64,000 bases of DNA from Aaosphaeria pasadenensis (GCA_022813625.1 JAKLMB010000006.1:1-64000), one strand, 5' to 3'; shown: positions 21,641-34,388, numbered from the stretch's first letter. The notes: generated by a model not told the origin, from the sequence alone. Program-made: numbers and translations.

Positions 21641-24600
21641 CTCCCATCTCTCGTCTCAGCTAACAACTAGATACCTCAGTAGACTGACCTTGACTGACCA
21701 CACCACCTACCGACTGCTCCACTCCACAATCTACTACTCCACTCCACTTCCGGAAACCTAACTCATCTCGACTCAACCCCGAATCACAATCATCCAGCAG
21801 TATGTATCCGATCAAACAATTACTCCTTTGGGCTCCGGGCAACATCTCCGTGGCGAGACTTTCAACCATCCTGACATAACGAACAATAAATGACAATGGA
21901 GAAAAACCACCGCATGGAATCATGCATCCACCTTCCACACCCACGAAACTTGCTCAGTAGAGACCAGGGGTCATCAGTTTCTGGTTTCCTTTTCGCGAGG
22001 TTCGCGCCACGGATGGACGTTTCTCTTACTCGGATTACCCAACTTGAGCAGTTATTTGCTTCTGCGCTTTATTGCTCCACTCATATCAAACATAGGTGCG
22101 AGGATAATGGGTAGGGCAGACGTACCTCCCTGTTCGCATCTTCCTTCCCCTCCCAAGCGAGCAAGAAGCGAAGCATTCGTTCAGCGTATTGCAAACGTCC
22201 ACCACCATACTCTTACATCACGCTCGTGACCTTTACTGTCCCGGTTGTATGCACCAGTGGAATCAGCCACTTACATACATTCATGTCTCTTACCCCTCTA
22301 CCTGCAGTCAGCGGGCTTCGTCGCCGTAAATGCATACGAGGTACAGTGCGTAGGTAGACATGGCCGCCACCTCCACCTTTCCCATCTCCCGTTCTCATTC
22401 TCAACTATATCTACGATTGTACGCTCCGAAGTCTCCGAGTATATTCCAGGCAGCATATCACGTAACAAGAAGCCAATTCGATACAAGCCAAACGGGCAGA
22501 GGGGGGGAAGGAAAAGGTACCCACACTCCCCACACCCTTGCTACTCTTAACCATACTTCAAAAGCCGTGCCGTCGCTCCCAGGTACACACATACACAACT
22601 ATCCCTAATGACGGCGGCGAAGGCGTCACTCCGTTCGAACCCTCTTTCTGTGCCAACACGATCGATTTAGCAGATGCCGGTACTTCTGCCCCTAAACTAC
22701 TCGTATCAATACCCAACACTACGCTACCTTACCCTAACGTTTAGCGAAACCCTGGTGCGCCTACGTCCTCTCTTATCAATTGTATGCTTGCCCGATGCGG
22801 GTTGGTACCCACCTTGGGAAAGGTCGCAGGGCGGGAATGCAATGTCATGTGGCTTCCTTCCCACCGCCGACGACGGCCACCACTTACTACTAACTTTAAA
22901 GTACGAGTACTGTCTTCGAGCACTACTATTCTAACTCTAACTATCAGTATGGTATACATAGAATTCGTATGTATACTCATACATCTCTCCTCAACCCCAA
23001 GTAACAGACATACTCGCGAAGAAACCCACTCGTGGTCCCGATTCCATGGGCCGATGACATGCTCCCCTTCTCCCACTGGCTGGCTGCCTCAAATGGTGAG
23101 AGTGCTCAGCTGCACCACAACGCTCGTCATAAAGAGCTCGCGGTATTGCCTCTTTCGTAACTTCGTGGTGCGGGGTGTGTGCAATCTTCATCACTTCACG
23201 TCATGTCACTTCATTCTGCGCTCATTCCCATTTGTCCATTAGAAATACATAAGACGTGAATACTGTACACTTACGTACCAGCCGACGTACGAGGTTCCCA
23301 GACCTTCCAGAAAGATATTAAAGAAGAAAACACAGCACTACCTGACACTTGTTACTAACGTGCAGTACCTAAGAATACTGTCTTTTCTTTCTTTTTCCTA
23401 CAAGGTACATATACATTTGCAAGGATGCTCTGGATCTGACGATTCGGTTGCGGGGTCAATGTGCTTTTACGCAGCTCTTCCCCTCAAAAAAGCAAATACT
23501 CAAGAATTGAGGGGATGAGGGCGTGACGTAGGTTTCCTTTTGGGCCTGGAGAGAGAAGGGGGGTGTCTATGTATGAATGTTGAGTGGGTTAGTAGTGTGC
23601 GAATTCAAAAACCATGTTCATAAAGGATGGATAAGTAAGATATGAGCCTAGATGTGCCATCATCGCTTTGTCGTTGTTGTGATTGTATTTACCATGATAT
23701 GGAGAAAATGTAAATTACATACCTCCTTACACAACTCCTAAATCCAGAAAAAAAGCGAACGACAAACGTCAGCCCATCACGACATATCGAATGCTTACTG
23801 CTGTCTAGTTCACACACCTCCATTTCACTTCCATCTACAAGTATCCCCAAAACACACGAAGTACGTGAAATTACACACTTTAAACCCCTCGTAAACGTAG
23901 TGTAAATGAGCATAACTACCCTTCACATGACATGACATGATATATATATTCTATACGTTTTTTTTTTTTTTTTTGCCCCTCACAGATTCGTTCGGCGTAC
24001 TTCCTTCCTGGTGAGCGAGAGCCAGACAAGGTGAGGCGAGAGACACAGGACGTAGGAAAAACGCACGGCGACTGTCTTCACGATCGCACCAATTTATACA
24101 TACACATATATGAAAGAATAATTACATACATACACACATATGCACGCTTCGAAGTAGGACTATTTTCCACGGGTGTTGTTTCTCAGTAGCAGTTATATGT
24201 ATGTATGTACGGGCAAATTGCATACAAAATATACATAGACGACTAATCTAACTGAGAAGACCATCATCACCAAGCATATTCGGAAGCAAACGAGTCTTTG
24301 CCCATGAACGAAAGGATGATGTGACGAATGAACTTAGAAAAAAATTTGCCTTTTCCTTCTGTTTAGTTCTTACTTTAAATGTGTAAGGAGGTGTATTTGT
24401 GGGAAAGGGGGAATAAAGCTAGGTGTATCCACCACGATAGAAAATCTAGACGAGCAGAGGCCTCTTGGTGGTACATGGATCGAATGAGGTACGACTCCGC
24501 GAGAAAGAAGGAGATTACAGCAATTACCACCTCTCATAGTTACCTATGTTGAAATTACCACTTTCCGTGGCCGAGTCCCCAAAGTCATGGCATAGTCAAG

Positions 24601-25482
24601 ATACATTCAAACATTCACATTCACTGATAGATCATTGGACTGATTGATTTGCTTGATCGGGAGTTTGGTTTGTTTATTATTAATATTACTTATAGTTACA
24701 TTCGTACTGGTGGTATGCTGGCGCCCTGCGCCCGTCCCTCTGTCTTGCACTCCCTTTGCTCGTTGCTAAGACAATCCGTAGTACGAGATATTGGGTATGT
24801 ATGTTTGTATGTGGTTATGTTATGTGAGTTTTTTTTGCTTCTTTGCTGCTGCTTTATTGCTGGTTGAGAGCAAGGGTATTTTGCTTTGCGTCGGGTGCAG
24901 CGCTGACCGGACGTTTGACGCGTGAGAAGTAGATGATGGTGCTATATACAAAGGTTGATACGTGGTTGAGGATGAGAGGAGTGTTGGTCGAAGCCCGAGA
25001 CTGGCAGGGTCGCCAAATGCCAACACCCATGCAGAAAACCGAGACACACAGCCAGCGACGTGTACTGTGAATCAGAATCATGCAAGGCGGCACTTGTACC
25101 CTGATGCCTCAAACTCCGTCTCCGCGTGAAACATCCGAACGCTGGAATAAAGTCTGTTGAAGAATAAAATAAGAAGTGAAGTAGAGATTTGGTAAAAAAT
25201 AGCCGGGGATATCGATAGAAATAATGCTGTTGACAACGATGAAGAAGGACCCAGGTAACCCAGATTGTGGATCGCATCAGCACTTGACGGATCTTCCCAA
25301 TGCAATCGATATCGGGGGAGGGAAGGGTATGACCATAAAAATTGCAAAATGATGAGACATCCAATAACCACCAATCATTATCCAAAGTTGATAATTCCAC
25401 GCTTACGATCATATCCTGATGATGCGTGAGGAGAGCGCCGATTCCAGGCGAATGTGGTATTGGTTGTGGCGGTGATGTCTTT
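21641..25482. other. Long spacer between the metallothionein and STB3
   Basis: About 3.8 kb with no supportable gene. ORFs are short, overlapping on both strands and of poor codon bias. An 18-nt poly-T run lies at 23958-23975. The region should carry the metallothionein promoter and the 3' UTR of STB3. Confidence 0.5.
23958..23975 (+). repeat. Poly-T tract (18 nt)
   Basis: An unbroken run of 18 T, the longest homopolymer I noticed in the window, preceded by tatatatatt. Confidence 0.9.
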
Positions 25483-26643
25483 CTACATGGAGCCCATCGC
25501 GATCAAGGCCTCGATGGCCGCGCGCTCCGAAGTGTTGCCCATAACGCCAGAAGATGCTCGAAGGGGGCCCGCGTTTTCACGGGATGCTGGAGGAGGGGAG
25601 ACGGCAGCAAAAGTCGGTGTGCTGCGTCCGGCGGGAGAAAAGGACAGTGACTGTCCCGACGTCGTGCGCATGCGGGCGCTCGTCATCCGGGATAGGTGGT
25701 TGTAGTCGCGCGACTGAGTGCGCTGGCCACGGAAGCTGGCACGAAGGGCATCTGGTCCGATAGCAGACCAGTCCTCTTCGTCCGTATCGTCGTCCAACAG
25801 GTCGTGTTCCAGATCCATTTCGGACGTCTCCGACTCGCTGTCTTCCGAGCCGTCGAGGGACATGCGATCGGCCATCTCCTCGTCCTGGTCGTCCTGCATC
25901 GAAGCAGCCGCCCAGGATCCGGAGAAGCCGTTGTTGCCATTGCGCAGCTTGGAGATGGCGAGGCCTCCGTTGCTGTCGACGCTGGCTGGGGGTGTGAGGC
26001 CGGGGCGAGATGCGCCGTGGCCTTTGATGGGCATTCCCTGGCCAGACTGGCTGTGTTGGCCCTTGACGTGCCAGCGGCCCCAGCCGACCTTTTCGAATAC
26101 CACCTCGCCGTGGAGTCCTCCGCCTGCGCGATGTTCCAGCGCGGCGACGACCAGCCTACGGGCCTTTGCTGGTGGTATCCTGGAGTAGCCAGGGACGGAC
26201 TGGGCCAGGTGGGACATGATGTCGCGCACCGGCATGGAGCCGTGGCCCATGAAGATCTTGGGGAGATGGTGTTTGGCAAGCATGGCGGCCGTGATCTGGC
26301 CTGCGGCTTCCAAACCGGCCAGCGCCTCTCGCGAGAGGGCAGACGAAGGGAGGTCCTGCGCTTTGGCGTGCTCGACAGCATCCTGCAGGTCGATGTCCGA
26401 GTCGACGTGAGACGGGGCTCGAGGCACTCCGGTCATGGCCATTCCAGGCCTGTGTTTGTGTGCGGGTAACGTCGGGGATATCGAGCTCGGGGGAGTGAGC
26501 AGAGCCGCTGGCTGCGCGATGGCAGCGTCGCAAGGCATGTGGTGAGCGTCGGGCATGTTGGAGGTGGAAGAAGATGATGCGGCGTGTGTCGCAAAGGCAA
26601 CAGCAATGTTGGATACTGGCCTGGAGGTCGTGAAGGTAGCCAT
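25483..26643 (-). CDS. STB3: Stb3-like Sin3-binding transcription regulator
   Basis: Single-exon gene of 386 aa starting MATFTTSRPV. The Stb3 domain (Pfam PF10330) spans roughly residues 100-200: LTPPSSISPTLP is a conserved lead-in, followed by LAKHHLPKIFMGHGSMPVRD, IMSHLAQSVPGYSRIPPAKA, RRLVVAALEHR and GEVVFEKVGWGRWHVK. An acidic patch (DLLDDDTDEEDW) and Ser-rich tail follow. In yeast Stb3 binds the ribosomal RNA processing element of growth genes and recruits Sin3/Rpd3 when nutrients are poor. A short conserved-looking end, ERAAIEALIAMGSM, closes the protein. The 257-codon ORF on the opposite strand is a shadow. Over 3.7 kb of upstream spacer suggests a large promoter or leader. Confidence 0.88.
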   Translation of the reverse strand: MATFTTSRPVSNIAVAFATHAASSSSTSNMPDAHHMPCDAAIAQPAALLTPPSSISPTLPAHKHRPGMAMTGVPRAPSHVDSDIDLQDAVEHAKAQDLPSSALSREALAGLEAAGQITAAMLAKHHLPKIFMGHGSMPVRDIMSHLAQSVPGYSRIPPAKARRLVVAALEHRAGGGLHGEVVFEKVGWGRWHVKGQHSQSGQGMPIKGHGASRPGLTPPASVDSNGGLAISKLRNGNNGFSGSWAAASMQDDQDEEMADRMSLDGSEDSESETSEMDLEHDLLDDDTDEEDWSAIGPDALRASFRGQRTQSRDYNHLSRMTSARMRTTSGQSLSFSPAGRSTPTFAAVSPPPASRENAGPLRASSGVMGNTSERAAIEALIAMGSM

Positions 26644-27726
26644 GATTGCGATGTTCGGTCCGGAAAGGGATGAGACGATTCAAGGCAAGCTGACGTCTGA
26701 GTCAAGAATGGCACCGTCTGACGGATGGTAGTAGCGCGGCGCGGAAAGGGGCAAGTTCGCAGGAGAGACAGCGGTTGCCGTCTTTCTTAGGGGTTGGGTG
26801 AGGTTGCAAAACGATGAAGAAGCAGAGTAGTACGAGGGCGAGTGTAGATATGTAGGACGGATAGCAAGCTGCAGTGAAGTAGCCCGCGGGTGTTGGTTGT
26901 TTGACGTTTGGTGTTGTTATGGGTTGGTAGCGTGTATCGGAACGATGGACGATCGGCGATGTGGATCAGCGACCAGAGATGGGAGTACGGGAGATGTGCG
27001 CGTGCGCTGTGGGTTCGCTCGGTAGAGTGATGGACAGCACGAAGGGGAGGATCGCCGTGAATGTATGGGAGGGAAAACACAGAGCGAAGGGGATGTATGT
27101 AAAATCAGACAAAAGGCGCGCAGTGTATATGTGTGGTAGTATGGTGTGGTATATGGTGTTGGTGGTGTGAATGATGTTCCGAGCTATTGCTGTTACTGTT
27201 GTTGGGGGGCGATGGAAGGGAAGGCGAAGGCGACGACGGGGAAGGCGGAGTCTTTGTATTTGCAGGTCATGGGAATCGGAACAATAGGGAAGGGCATAGG
27301 CATAGGCAAAGTTAGGGAATGAATGGGAAAGGTAAGACTCAGAGGAGTAAGAGTCAGTCTCCAGTCTCCCGTCACCAGGCAAGTCAAGTCACCAGTCAGC
27401 CATCAAACGAACGCAGCACAGCGCAGCACAAGCACAGCCAGCCAACCATCCACCCATCCCATCCATCCTAACCATCCCAACCATCCAAGCCAACAGATCG
27501 GGACCCAGGCACGAGGTAATACAGTAAGTACAGTAATAACTAGCTACCTAGTAAAGTAGCGACTAGTAACTAGTACTCCGTAGAGGGATGGCATTACCCC
27601 GTTCAGGTCAAGAATAGCAGGGCATAACCAGCATCCTCGTAGCATATCTACTCACAAAGTAACTTGTAAGTAACCAACTACTCTGTATAGCATGGTGAGG
27701 GTATGGGTGGGTGTGTGGCATGGCGG

Positions 27727-27770
27727 CACGGCATAGGATAGCATGGCATGGCATGGCATAGCATGGGGCA
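27727..27770. repeat. GGCAT-type imperfect repeat
   Basis: Runs of ggcat/gcata units in noncoding DNA upstream of STB3. Confidence 0.75.
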
Positions 27771-28152
27771 GCATTCAACCTTTCGGGGGAAAGATTGCGC
27801 TATCTCTCGTCTCTTCTCGTCTCTCTATTCGGCCCACGGGCGCAATCAGTTCGTGGAGAAGTAGTGCAGATGGCAGTAGATAGTGGATAGTGGAGAGTAT
27901 TAGTGGTGGAGATGGCGATCTCAACAGGTCAAGCCCATTGCTCCCAACTCCTAGTCACTCGGAGTGTATCACCGGTACCGGTCCCAAGAGCAAGACAAGA
28001 GAGATAACTGCAACGTTCAACAACGGGCGACAAAAACTGACTAGAGGTTAACTAACGAAAGGTGATACATCCTATCCAAAGTTGTTATTGAAATTAGTTG
28101 GTATAGTGGTTAGTAGTTGACTATAGTTCGTAGTCTTTCATGTAGATGATGG

Positions 28153-28170
28153 ATGAATGAATGAATGAAT
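28153..28170. repeat. Microsatellite (GAAT)n
   Basis: About four tetranucleotide units, atgaatgaatgaatgaat. Confidence 0.85.
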
Positions 28171-29016
28171 GGGAGTCAAAGAATCAAGGCACGTTCCCTT
28201 ATCCCCAGCTTTGCCTCCAATCATAGGATGAGCCAATCAGATGCTTCCATTCACACCAGCTGACCCAAATGATACGCCACAGGTGGAAGACAAGTTACGA
28301 CGACCAAGAAAGACAACCATCGATCGAACAACATTTCTAACTGGTCACACATACCAAGGTCTTTACAAACGAATGGAGGAGGATCTGGATGGTTGCATCA
28401 GAAACTTGAAATGGGTTGGGACAATACTCGTAATGTGGAATGGCGTAGCAGAGACGTAGTCCTCGTAGGTAGACATCCCACCCCCAGTTAGTATGATGGG
28501 ATGAACCCTTGCCACCATTACCACTCACCATCGTCACCATTAGCATCGTCATCGCCCTCATCGTCGTCGTAACCCTCAGATCCCTCACCATATCGTTCTC
28601 GTAGTTGATCCTTTAGTCTAGTCCAGTCTGGTCTAATCCAGCCCAGTTCAACTGTCTCATTTCACTTCCCCTACTGCTTCCGTCTTTCGCCTGTCCCCTG
28701 TCGCACTACACTCACACAAAATTGAAACATTACGAATATGACTCTGGGTAACTCACAAGTCACTCATATTGAATTCACATCTATCTTGATTGTTCCTGTA
28801 ATGCTCGTCAACATGTAGCATATTACTTGCGCCGCACATTCCCCACCAAATGCAAACAATATACCGTTCCATACGGAGTACATTCATATAGAATGCTCTG
28901 TACCTAGGTACTCTATCTACCATCTACCGAGTATCAGGTATCTATCTATGTATCCATCTACAACCGGCGGCAGGAATGTATTTCCGTCCCATATCTCTCA
29001 ACATACTGTATATACT

Positions 29017-29032
29017 ATCCATCCATCCATCC
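29017..29032. repeat. Microsatellite (ATCC)4
   Basis: Four tetranucleotide units in pyrimidine-rich noncoding DNA. Confidence 0.85.
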
Positions 29033-30377
29033 ACTCATTCACCCATTCATTCATTTCATCCCACTTTCACGGTCCATATCCTCCCCGTCGCCCGTCCTCC
29101 ATTACCCTCGCGATACTCCATCCCACCCCCAACGCTTTTCCCTCTCCATCCCATTCATCCGTTCCCGTCCGATGCCCCCTTCCCCTTCCCCCCCACAGCC
29201 CAACCACTCACCCACATGATACCTCGCTCCCACCACCATTGGCCTTATCTATCCATCCACCATCCCAACCCGTCCTCTGGATGTGCCCGCGCCCGCGCCG
29301 CCGGAGGGTCGGGCTGGGATTGTGGAGACTGGACTGGGAGAAGAGGGCAGGGCCACCACCCCCGCCTTCTTCCGACTTCGCTGGGGCTGTCCGTCATCGT
29401 GCTGCTTCGCTTGCATCGTGTGCATCGTAACGTATCGTTCATGCATGCTCTCTTCGTTCCACTACTGTGCTGTTTTGAATATGTGTATTCTTAGTATGGC
29501 GGGTTTCATGTTACTATGGATATGACTACCTAGGTACCGCGGCTTGCCTGAGTTCATACATACTCATCACCATAGCATGCAACCGCTTCGATGATTGATG
29601 AATTGATGAAGTGAATAGACAGATAGAAGGAGACGACGATACAGTCTAGAAAAGAGGGGTCCAGTCGGCGTGGCTGCATTAGCTGACAGGACAGGCACAA
29701 ATCATCAGCATCCAATATCAGCCTCAAGCATCTCATCGCACGCATATTGAGGGGTCCAGATACACAGATACACACACATACACAAGAGGGGTATGTCTCT
29801 AAACGACGACCCGAAACCCAACATACCACAAACAGCGCAACACGCAACCAGATCCCCTCACTCTCTCCCTCCTATGGGAATGTCTTTCGGGGGATGTCGA
29901 TAATGATCGCTCTTCTCTTTGCGTCTGGCTTGCTGCTTTCGATTCGTTCTTCGTTCCTTCGCTCCCGTCCCCCGCCGTCGCCTTCGCCGCCGCCGCCGCC
30001 GCCCATAGTGCCGGTGCCAACCGTATATGCTCCATGGCATCACGTACATGTGGGACCGGGGACAACACCTCCCAAACCTCCCAAGAATCATTTCCTTCCC
30101 TTGCACTTGCCTTGCCCAGCGAGCAACTCATCATCACCACCCCGCACAACACGTGTTCCACCCGATACGGCTGCAATGTACGCATTCGTAGCTCTGAGGG
30201 AGGGAAATGGTAAGCTACTACTGGTAACGTCCCACTTCTCCATTTCCATCGTCACAGAATTTGAAACCCGTTTATTGTGGGATGAGTAGCGAGGGAGGGA
30301 GGGATTTTCACTCTCTCTTCGTCGTTCTCCATTCTCCAGTCTCATGTCCACTCATCGTGTGCCCCGTGGAATATGCC

Positions 30378-32866
30378 TCATCCGTGATTCGCTTCGACTA
30401 CGTATTTCCTGATCGCCTGTGTTCCGGACGGAAGGGGAGAGGGGTGGTGGGAATGAACCAACCCCCCATCCCCCACCACTGAATGTCAGCTGTTGTCATC
30501 GTGTGAAGAGGGAGAAATTTTCTGTTTCTAGAATATGCTTTTCTCTTTGCTTTTGTTACGAGAGAGAGTGGGCGGGGGGAAGCTTACAGCCTTGAGCACA
30601 TTGATCTGTTGCGTCGTCCGATTGAACATCGCTCGGTACTGATCCAGGTTCTGCTGCACCACGTCGTTCCGTGTGCTGCGGCCTTCGCAGATGGCCTTCA
30701 TCTGAACTTCCATCTGTCGGTTTCATCAATAAGATGCCATTTCTTGAAGCACAAAGGAATGGGAAAATATGGGCTGCAGTCGTAGATGGTGAAATCTTAC
30801 CTCTTTGCGTAGGAACGGCTTGCTGAGGCTCGTTTCGATCCCCACGTTGTCGTATCCTTCGATCAGAGCGATTCCGAGCGTCGTCGGAATGAATTCCTGC
30901 ACTCCGCCGGTACCACTTCCGCCTGATGCTCCACCACTCTGAGCTGCTGCACCTCCTCGTCCACCACGTCCTCCTCTTCCCCTCCCGCGACCTCTGCCTG
31001 CTGCTGCTCCCCCTCGAGTGCTTGCTGTAGTCGCACCACCACCACCTCCTTTCGTTCTAGAAATCACGTATTCGCGCTCCTTGATCTTGGCAATGTGCTC
31101 TGCCATCGTGGCATCCGTACCTATCCCATTCGCATCCATGAGGGCAATGAGCTCAGGCTCGGTCAGGTAGGTTGGAGACGATGTCTTGCCGTCATGCATG
31201 GTCGCCTCGTTCGGCTCGAAGGTCTCGCCAACCGTATATTGCGGCAGATTCTGGCTGCTCTCCCACTTGTCGAAAGGATAGACGTCTAGATAGTTGCGTG
31301 CAATGACCGTGAGGCCGTGAGCGTGGAACGTCTCCCCCCCATACTCAATCTCAATATCCGTAGCCTCGCCCACCGCGTCCTCCGAGCAACAGGCCAGGAA
31401 CCTACGTACGACGAACTGGTACACCTTCCTCTGCTGCTCGTTCAGCGTGGTCGGGACCACGTAGTTGACCGGGTGGATCGGAGGATGCGCCTTGTCGTTG
31501 TTGCGGCCGTCGCGAGGCTGGCTGAACCCGCCGTTCACGAGCCCCTGTGCAAACCCGCCCCATTGACTGTCTTGAACCTGCTTCTGCACCAGCGCGCGCA
31601 GGTCCATCCCCGCGTCGAACTGGTCCGTCTCCGTGCGCGGGTAGCTGATCCAGCCCTGGGTGTAGAGGTGCTCCGCGACGTTCATGACCTCCTGGCTCGT
31701 CATGTTGAGGAAGCGACTGCCCATCTTCTGGAGCTCGACGGTCGTGAGCGGGAGCGGCTTCCACTTCTTGGTCGGCTTCGTTTGCATCTTGGTGACTTTG
31801 GCGGTCTTCGAGATGAGGCATCGCTCGTAGATTATCGTCACGGCCATCCGGTCGAATAGGTGGCCGCGCCGCCAGGACAACTTCACGTTGATGTCGTCCT
31901 TCTCGTGCATGACTTTGATGTACCAGAAGGGTTCCGGCACGAAGTTTCGAACCCGCAGGTAGCGGTCCACGACGAAGCCGAGAGTCGGGAATTGGCACGA
32001 GCCGTAGCTGATGAGTTTGCCGCGTTCTTCTCCTTGCTGTGGGATCATGTTTTGCAGTGACAGCGTCTGCATGCGCGTGAATGCTGCCCCGAGGCGGAGA
32101 TCCAGTTCGATTCGTGCGGAGACGGCATTGGCTTGTGCCTGGTCCAGTGGGACAGGGCAGCGAGCGGCTGCGATGATATGTCTGTTTTGTATCAGCTTTG
32201 TCGTTCTATAAATGTGGTGTTTGTGAAAGACTCCACGTACGCTCGTTCGATATTGCTGAACTTTGCTCGCACGACTTCGAGGTTTCTGTTCGCTTTCAAT
32301 GCGATTTCTCGTATTTCAGTCCCGATGTGCTCGCCCTCGCGATCGCAATCGGTCCAGATGAATAGCACGTTGGCATATCTAGCTTGCTGTTCGATGTTGG
32401 CGGCTATTGCCTTCTTGCTCTGTGGTCACGCTTATCAGCTGAAAGATCTGTTTGCTACCGTGAATGCTCTGACACTGACCTCCGCGACAAACGTGTGAAT
32501 AGGGGCGTCGAACAAATCCGACGGTTGGCAGGCATGCCATTTGCGGTAGCGGTCGGTAAACTCTTGCTGTTGGACATGACCTGCCACGCAAGTGAACGTC
32601 ACGGAGGACTCGCCCCAGCGTTGGAAGTTGTAGTCAAATTTGTAGTTCTTGATGTATTGGGTGCCGCGGATGCTTTCCTTTATTCGTCATGGTACTTGAT
32701 CAGTAAATAGGCTTCATATCGGTTGGTTTCTCTATTTTGCGCATATGTTTACGAGATGGTATGCTATGGAATGAGAGCGACTCACCGCTCGAACTTGTCC
32801 ACCCAGATGGTTTGCCACTGCCTTTGCTATCGAAGGCTTCTCTGCCACGCACAGTATCCTTCCCAT
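30378..32866 (-). CDS. TOP3: DNA topoisomerase III (type IA)
   Basis: Model: exons 32866-32786, 32677-32480, 32419-32241, 32181-30801, 30713-30588 and 30416-30378 (667 aa); introns 108, 60, 59, 87 and 171 nt. The Toprim start is MGRILCVAEKPSIAKAVANH, with the acidic motif WTDCDREGEHIG. The type IA core follows: GSCQFPTLGFVVDRYL, the active-site tyrosine at about 333 in GWISYPRTETDQF, NDKAHPPIHP and DANGIGTDATMAEHI. TOP3 cuts one strand via a 5'-phosphotyrosine link and works with a RecQ helicase and Rmi1 to dissolve double Holliday junctions. An RGG/Gly-rich insert (about 528-580) interrupts the otherwise contiguous KEREYV..EFIPTTLG segment. The last exon (AIRKYVVEANHG) was chosen because it restores the family-like RKY ending; the long final intron makes it the least certain part. 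Confidence 0.93.
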
Positions 32867-33204
32867 GCCGTTGTGCGTTTGCTCAAGTCCATGAATAAAC
32901 CAGAAGGCGACAAGGTAATGTCAGAATGATCATGTGAAGACGCGTTGTAGTTCTAAGGACGCGTTTTGCTGGCCAAAGCGGGTAGGCACAGTCCACTTCT
33001 GGCTCGATCCGGGTCTAAGCGAACGGATCGATCGACCTGCCAACAGATGACTTCATTATGGTACAACCAACTCGGGTGATGGCACTGCTCTTCCCGTCGT
33101 CGTTGTTGTAACCACAAGTACAGGTACATAGCGGGACCAACCCCAACCCGCTCTCCAATTGACCACTCCTCATCCATCACCACCACCCACCCACCGCCGC
33201 AACC
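32867..33204. promoter_or_regulatory. Divergent promoter, TOP3 / DUF1295 gene
   Basis: 338 bp separate the start codons of two head-to-head genes. I could not assign a specific factor site. The right half is pyrimidine rich before the plus-strand ATG, as in many fungal leaders. Confidence 0.6.
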
Positions 33205-34388
33205 ATGTCCTTCCTGGCGCCGCAATTCAGCGCCCCTACCATCCCCAACGTAAAGACCTTGTCCGACTGCGCCGACTTCTCAAAGACCGTCGCCCCATAC
33301 ATCCCGCAATTGTACGAGCTACCGCACCAATTACTGGCACATTACAATGATCTCGAGGCTCTGAAACATATCTACCTCACCACCAATCCTCTCGTCACGT
33401 CGCTAGCGTTTGCTCTCTTCAACAGCGTCGTGGTCCTGATCGTGTCGGAGATCAACAAGAACTATTCCCAGGTCGATCGGCTGTGGAGTATTCTCCCTGT
33501 GCTGTATAACTGCCACTATGCGCTGTGGGCACATCTTTCGGGCCTCCCCACACACAAAGTCGATCATGTCATGGCCGTGACCGTTCTGTGGGGTGCAAGG
33601 CTGACGTTCAACTACTGGCGGAAAGGCGGCTATACCATCGGCTCTGAGGACTACCGCTGGGCGATTGTCAAGGCAAAAATCGGCCCAATCCCAATGTTTG
33701 TGCTCAATGTCGTCTTCATCGCTCTGTTGCAGAACGTATGACATCCCCTCCTTCATTCCGCGCGGGCCTACACTAACATGGACAGCTCCTCCTTCTTGGG
33801 GTTACCTGCCCGACGTACATCCTTCTGCTCTGCGGGCGCGTGAACAACGAAATCAGCACGTACGACAGCGTCTTCTCCAAGGGCATGCTCTTCCTTGTCG
33901 TCATCGAATACTTCGCCGATCAGCAGCAGTGGAACTTCCACCAAGCCAAGTCGAAGTACCAAAAGACCGCCCAGCTGCCCAAGGAGTTCGGCTATAGTCG
34001 CGAGCAGCTCGACAGGGGCTTCAACACCACCGGCCTCTGGGCCTGGTCGCGCCACCCCAACTTCGCAGCCGAGCAGGCGTTCTGGATCGCTCTGTACCAG
34101 TGGAGCTGCTGCGAGACGTGGAACTACATGAACTGGGCTTTCTTCGGCGCCATCGGGTATCTCTTCCTCTTCCAGGGTAGCACCTGGCTCACCGAGCTCC
34201 TCTCCGCGCAGAAGTATCCCGAGTACAAGATCTATCAGAAGCGTGTGGGCAAGTTCCTGCTCAAGGGCGATACGAAGAGCATGGAGGAGCCGAAGAACGA
34301 AAAGGAGCGCAAGTTGATCGAGCAGCCAGCCAAGGGCAAGAGCACTGCAACGGCAACGGCAAGCAAGGGCAAGTCCCGAAAGAGGTAG
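33205..34388 (+). CDS. DUF1295 / steroid 5-alpha-reductase-like membrane protein
   Basis: Model: exons 33205-33735 and 33786-34388 (377 aa); the 50-nt intron has donor GTATGA and acceptor GGACAG, phase 0. Several hydrophobic helices are evident (around NPLVTSLAFALFNSVVVLIV, PIPMFVLNVVFIALLQN and LLLLGVTCPTYILLLC). The DUF1295 signature follows: INKNYSQVDRLWSILPVLY, WGARLTFNYWRKGGY, ADQQQWNFHQAK, and the C-terminal GLWAWSRHPNFAAEQAFW. The family is related to the 5-alpha-reductase/isoprenylcysteine methyltransferase C-terminal fold, and the R-H-P-N motif is its likely NADPH or substrate site. The substrate is unknown; ER location is inferred. The tail is Lys-rich. Shares its promoter with TOP3. 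Confidence 0.88.

Larger units (their letters stand above)
26644..30377. other. Long spacer upstream of STB3
   Basis: About 3.7 kb, no supportable gene. Holds the STB3 promoter and leader, the TOP3 3' flank, GGCAT and GAAT simple repeats, an (ATCC) run and copies of TACTCCGTA (27574, 28872) and ACCTAGGTA (28902, 29528). ORFs near 28948-29525 are Pro/His/Ser-rich products of low-complexity pyrimidine DNA. Confidence 0.5.

Noticed and set aside
25696..26469. 257-codon ORF opposite STB3
   Set aside because: Shadow of the conserved STB3 coding strand.
28098..28140. tRNA-like A box (ggtatagtggttagta)
   Set aside because: It resembles the D arm of tRNA-Asp/Glu, but no B box (GGTTCGANTCC), acceptor stem or anticodon arm can be folded around it.
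28948..29525. Overlapping 160-172 codon Pro/His/Ser ORFs
   Set aside because: Translations of pyrimidine-rich ATCC/CCAT DNA that are open in several frames at once.
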